A stretch of 32,324 bases of DNA, taken from contig VRZD01000056.1 in NCBI GenBank assembly GCA_016743235.1, positions 1 through 32,324 of the forward strand, read 5' to 3'. Of this stretch, positions 31,034 through 32,324 are shown one piece after another (position 1 is the first letter of the stretch; the number at the start of each line of letters is the position of its first letter). A program made the translations under genes and the position numbers. This DNA comes from Pantanalinema sp. GBBB05. Lineage in GTDB: Bacteria; Cyanobacteriota; Cyanobacteriia; Leptolyngbyales; Leptolyngbyaceae. A model generated the notes under the pieces. That model searched no databases, was not told where the DNA came from, and saw nothing but the letters and a program-made list of their open reading frames with translations.

Positions 31034-32215
31034 ATGGAAAACGAATCTCCAAGTGCCCCTTTACGTGAATGGTATTCTGTTGGCTTTGATGACAGGGCGA
31101 TCGCATTGCGGGTGAGTCCGCCCAATGGCATCGCCTGGGAAGAAATAATTTCATGGGAGCGCATCATCCAGGTCTGCTTCAAGACGGGGGATTGGATGGA
31201 GTCTGATGAAATCTATCTGTTCACGGACGAACGACCTGAGAGTTATGTCATCCCAACCGAAGCAGCGGGCGGACGTGCTTTGTGGTCTGAAATATTGGCG
31301 CGCAAGTTGTTTGATGCCAAGATGGCGATTCAGGCAGCCACCACAACCCACGAGCTATTTTGTTCTCCACTGAAAGATGCGCCAAGAGAACCTGAAGCCG
31401 TACGGCTCTCATCCCCCAGTCAATTGCCGGATTTGGAGGGCGAAATGCTGCACCTGGAATGGGATCAGATTGAAGCCGACAGCATCATTCGTCATCGAGA
31501 CTCAATTGTTTGGCAGGAAAAGACGGGTTGGGAAGTTTACGATCGCTTTGAGGAAATTGCCGCCATCCTCAAGCAAAAGTATGGCAAGCGGTTAACGGAC
31601 CTTGTGCCGACCACCAGAAGCTTCTATGCACTGTATGGAGACAGTACCAGAGCTGCCTTGCGCGTGAGCGTCGTTCGACAAGCTCTGGGTCAGGAGTTTC
31701 GCGAGGAGCAAAGGAGAAAAAGAAGCTTGGACGAGGTCCACCTTTCTCGTATCCGTTCTTACCTTCGGACCGCACTTGACTGCGAGGAAGAATATCTCCA
31801 CGAGGGCGAGATGTCTAACTACATGCGCTCCTATGCCTCGGATGCAGCCAATGAACTTGACAGTTTATTCAGACCTGATGGACCCTTTGGTGCAGAAATT
31901 GACTGCTGCGTAGAAGAACTTTCTGATCCCGTTCGGATTAGGAACGGTCGATCCAAACAGTTACTCATCCAGCTCAGAGAAAACAGCCGTCCCATCCTCA
32001 ATGCCCTTGCCAATTCAACCGACCCGCAACTGCGGCTCTTTGCCCTAGAAGCTGCCAAAACTTCCACCAATCCCCTGTATTTCAGCCCTCTCTGTGGAAG
32101 CATCGATCTAGAGCGGCGGCTCCTCAACGACCCTGACGAAAATGTACAGATTTTTGCTATCTCAGCCGTGAAGCAGACGATCAATCACAATGCCGGATAT
32201 AGCGACCCCAAATAG
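31034..32215 (+). CDS. Protein of unknown function with a PH-like N-terminus and HEAT-like C-terminus
   Basis: A 393-residue protein. Residues 1-115 resemble a small PH-like/YcxB-type beta domain: REWYSVGFDDRAIALRVSPP, WERIIQVCFKTGDWMESDEI, YLFTDERPESYVIPTEAAGG, a set found alone in many hypothetical proteins. Residues about 130-260 are different in style (charged, EEQRRKRSLDEVHLSRIRSY). The last part carries two HEAT-like helix pairs: TDPQLRLFALEAAKTSTNPL and NVQIFAISAVKQTINHNA. The protein therefore looks like a fusion of a sensor-like beta domain with a helical scaffold. No enzyme motif is visible. It ends the three-gene run; 54 bases with a small hairpin separate it from the next gene. 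Confidence 0.65.
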   Translation: MENESPSAPLREWYSVGFDDRAIALRVSPPNGIAWEEIISWERIIQVCFKTGDWMESDEIYLFTDERPESYVIPTEAAGGRALWSEILARKLFDAKMAIQAATTTHELFCSPLKDAPREPEAVRLSSPSQLPDLEGEMLHLEWDQIEADSIIRHRDSIVWQEKTGWEVYDRFEEIAAILKQKYGKRLTDLVPTTRSFYALYGDSTRAALRVSVVRQALGQEFREEQRRKRSLDEVHLSRIRSYLRTALDCEEEYLHEGEMSNYMRSYASDAANELDSLFRPDGPFGAEIDCCVEELSDPVRIRNGRSKQLLIQLRENSRPILNALANSTDPQLRLFALEAAKTSTNPLYFSPLCGSIDLERRLLNDPDENVQIFAISAVKQTINHNAGYSDPK

Positions 32216-32229
32216 GTTTTGAACAATGT

Positions 32230-32245
32230 TAGCTTGAGAAAGCTA
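32230..32245 (+). other. Small perfect hairpin after the last complete gene
   Basis: TAGCTT (32230-32235), loop GAGA, AAGCTA (32240-32245) is a perfect 6-bp stem. There is no T-run after it, so it is not a clear intrinsic terminator. It could be a weak transcription end or a dyad belonging to the next gene or a mobile element. Confidence 0.35.
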
Positions 32246-32269
32246 CCGAGAATCTCCCACGATCAGCAC

Positions 32270-32324
32270 ATGGAAACCCTAGAACAATTTATCCAAAGCA
32301 ACCCAGTTCCCCAGGAACTCAAAC
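32270..32324 (+). CDS. Start of a gene cut by the window edge, possibly an IS transposase
   Basis: Eighteen codons are present: METLEQFIQSNPVPQELK, then the window ends. The segment resembles the first residues of small HTH-bearing transposases of IS630-type elements, which begin with a similar acidic helix and NP-xx-ELK turn, but the overlap is too short to be sure. No inverted repeat matching that of the element at 1804-2948 was seen upstream, so if it is a transposase it belongs to another element type. Confidence 0.35.
   Translation, partial: METLEQFIQSNPVPQELK

Noticed and set aside
1..32324. Frequent GCGATCGC octamers as regulatory sites
   Set aside because: HIP1 is a genome-wide repeat of many cyanobacteria. 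It supports the taxonomic reading but does not mark individual promoters.

Overview
The window looks like cyanobacterial chromosome, probably from a filamentous lineage. The octamer GCGATCGC (HIP1) recurs throughout, for example near 648, 1612, 1713, 4081, 5271 and 8716. Many products are types common in cyanobacteria, including an SLH-domain protein with a signal peptide, an FtsH-ectodomain-like membrane protein and an IS630-type insertion sequence. No rRNA, tRNA, CRISPR array or replication origin was recognised.

Layout. (1) 1-1797: the end of an HlyD-type membrane-fusion protein and a MacB/FtsX-type ABC permease. (2) 1804-2948: an intact-looking IS630-family element with 30-bp inverted repeats and a two-frame transposase. 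(3) 3118-5133, minus strand: a truncated tyrosine-phosphatase pseudogene, an FtsH-ectodomain/PLDc_N-like membrane protein, a cupin and a SnoaL-like protein. (4) 5406-10392: an isoprenylcysteine-methyltransferase-like protein, a GFA protein, an HTH/MmyB-type regulator divergent from an alpha/beta hydrolase with a perfect palindrome between them, a DUF2834-like protein, an SLH protein and a metallo-beta-lactamase-like protein. (5) 10843-13206: a tight three-gene run (DHFR/RibD-like, alpha/beta hydrolase, SAM methyltransferase) that reads as more GC-rich and may have been acquired. (6) 13310-15729: an SDR gene divergent from a YafY/WYL regulator with an inverted repeat between them, then a second GFA gene. 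(7) 15986-20188: a glycolipid-binding-domain protein, a small membrane protein, VOC and cupin genes, a kinase-like gene without its catalytic core, a LuxR HTH stub, a GST and a frameshifted DJ-1/PfpI gene. (8) 20241-23096: a membrane-anchored serine hydrolase, an APH-like phosphotransferase, and a shrunken second copy of the hydrolase 3' end. (9) 23068-26818, minus strand: seven small genes (DUF1579, DUF899, SRPBCC, VOC, YCII, VOC, YCII), divergent across an 83-84 bp tandem repeat from two more VOC genes (27067-27949). (10) 28001-32324: a frameshifted Nudix gene, an N-terminally truncated C69/secernin-like hydrolase, four genes of unknown function and the start of a gene that runs off the window.

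Two themes stand out. First, the region is packed with small single-domain enzymes typical of detoxification or secondary metabolism (five VOC, two YCII, two GFA, two cupins, GST, SDR, hydrolases), each apparently with local control. Second, decayed genes are unusually frequent: at least seven show truncation, internal deletion or a single-base frameshift, and one IS is present. This is what a plastic accessory region would look like. The single-base lesions all lie in homopolymers, so sequencing error must be excluded before they are called biological. I did not find a clearly new defence or biosynthetic system. The best candidates for something undescribed are the 29198-32215 run of unknown genes, the FtsH-ectodomain/PLDc_N chimera, and the YCII/VOC cluster with its repeat-bearing divergent promoter region.
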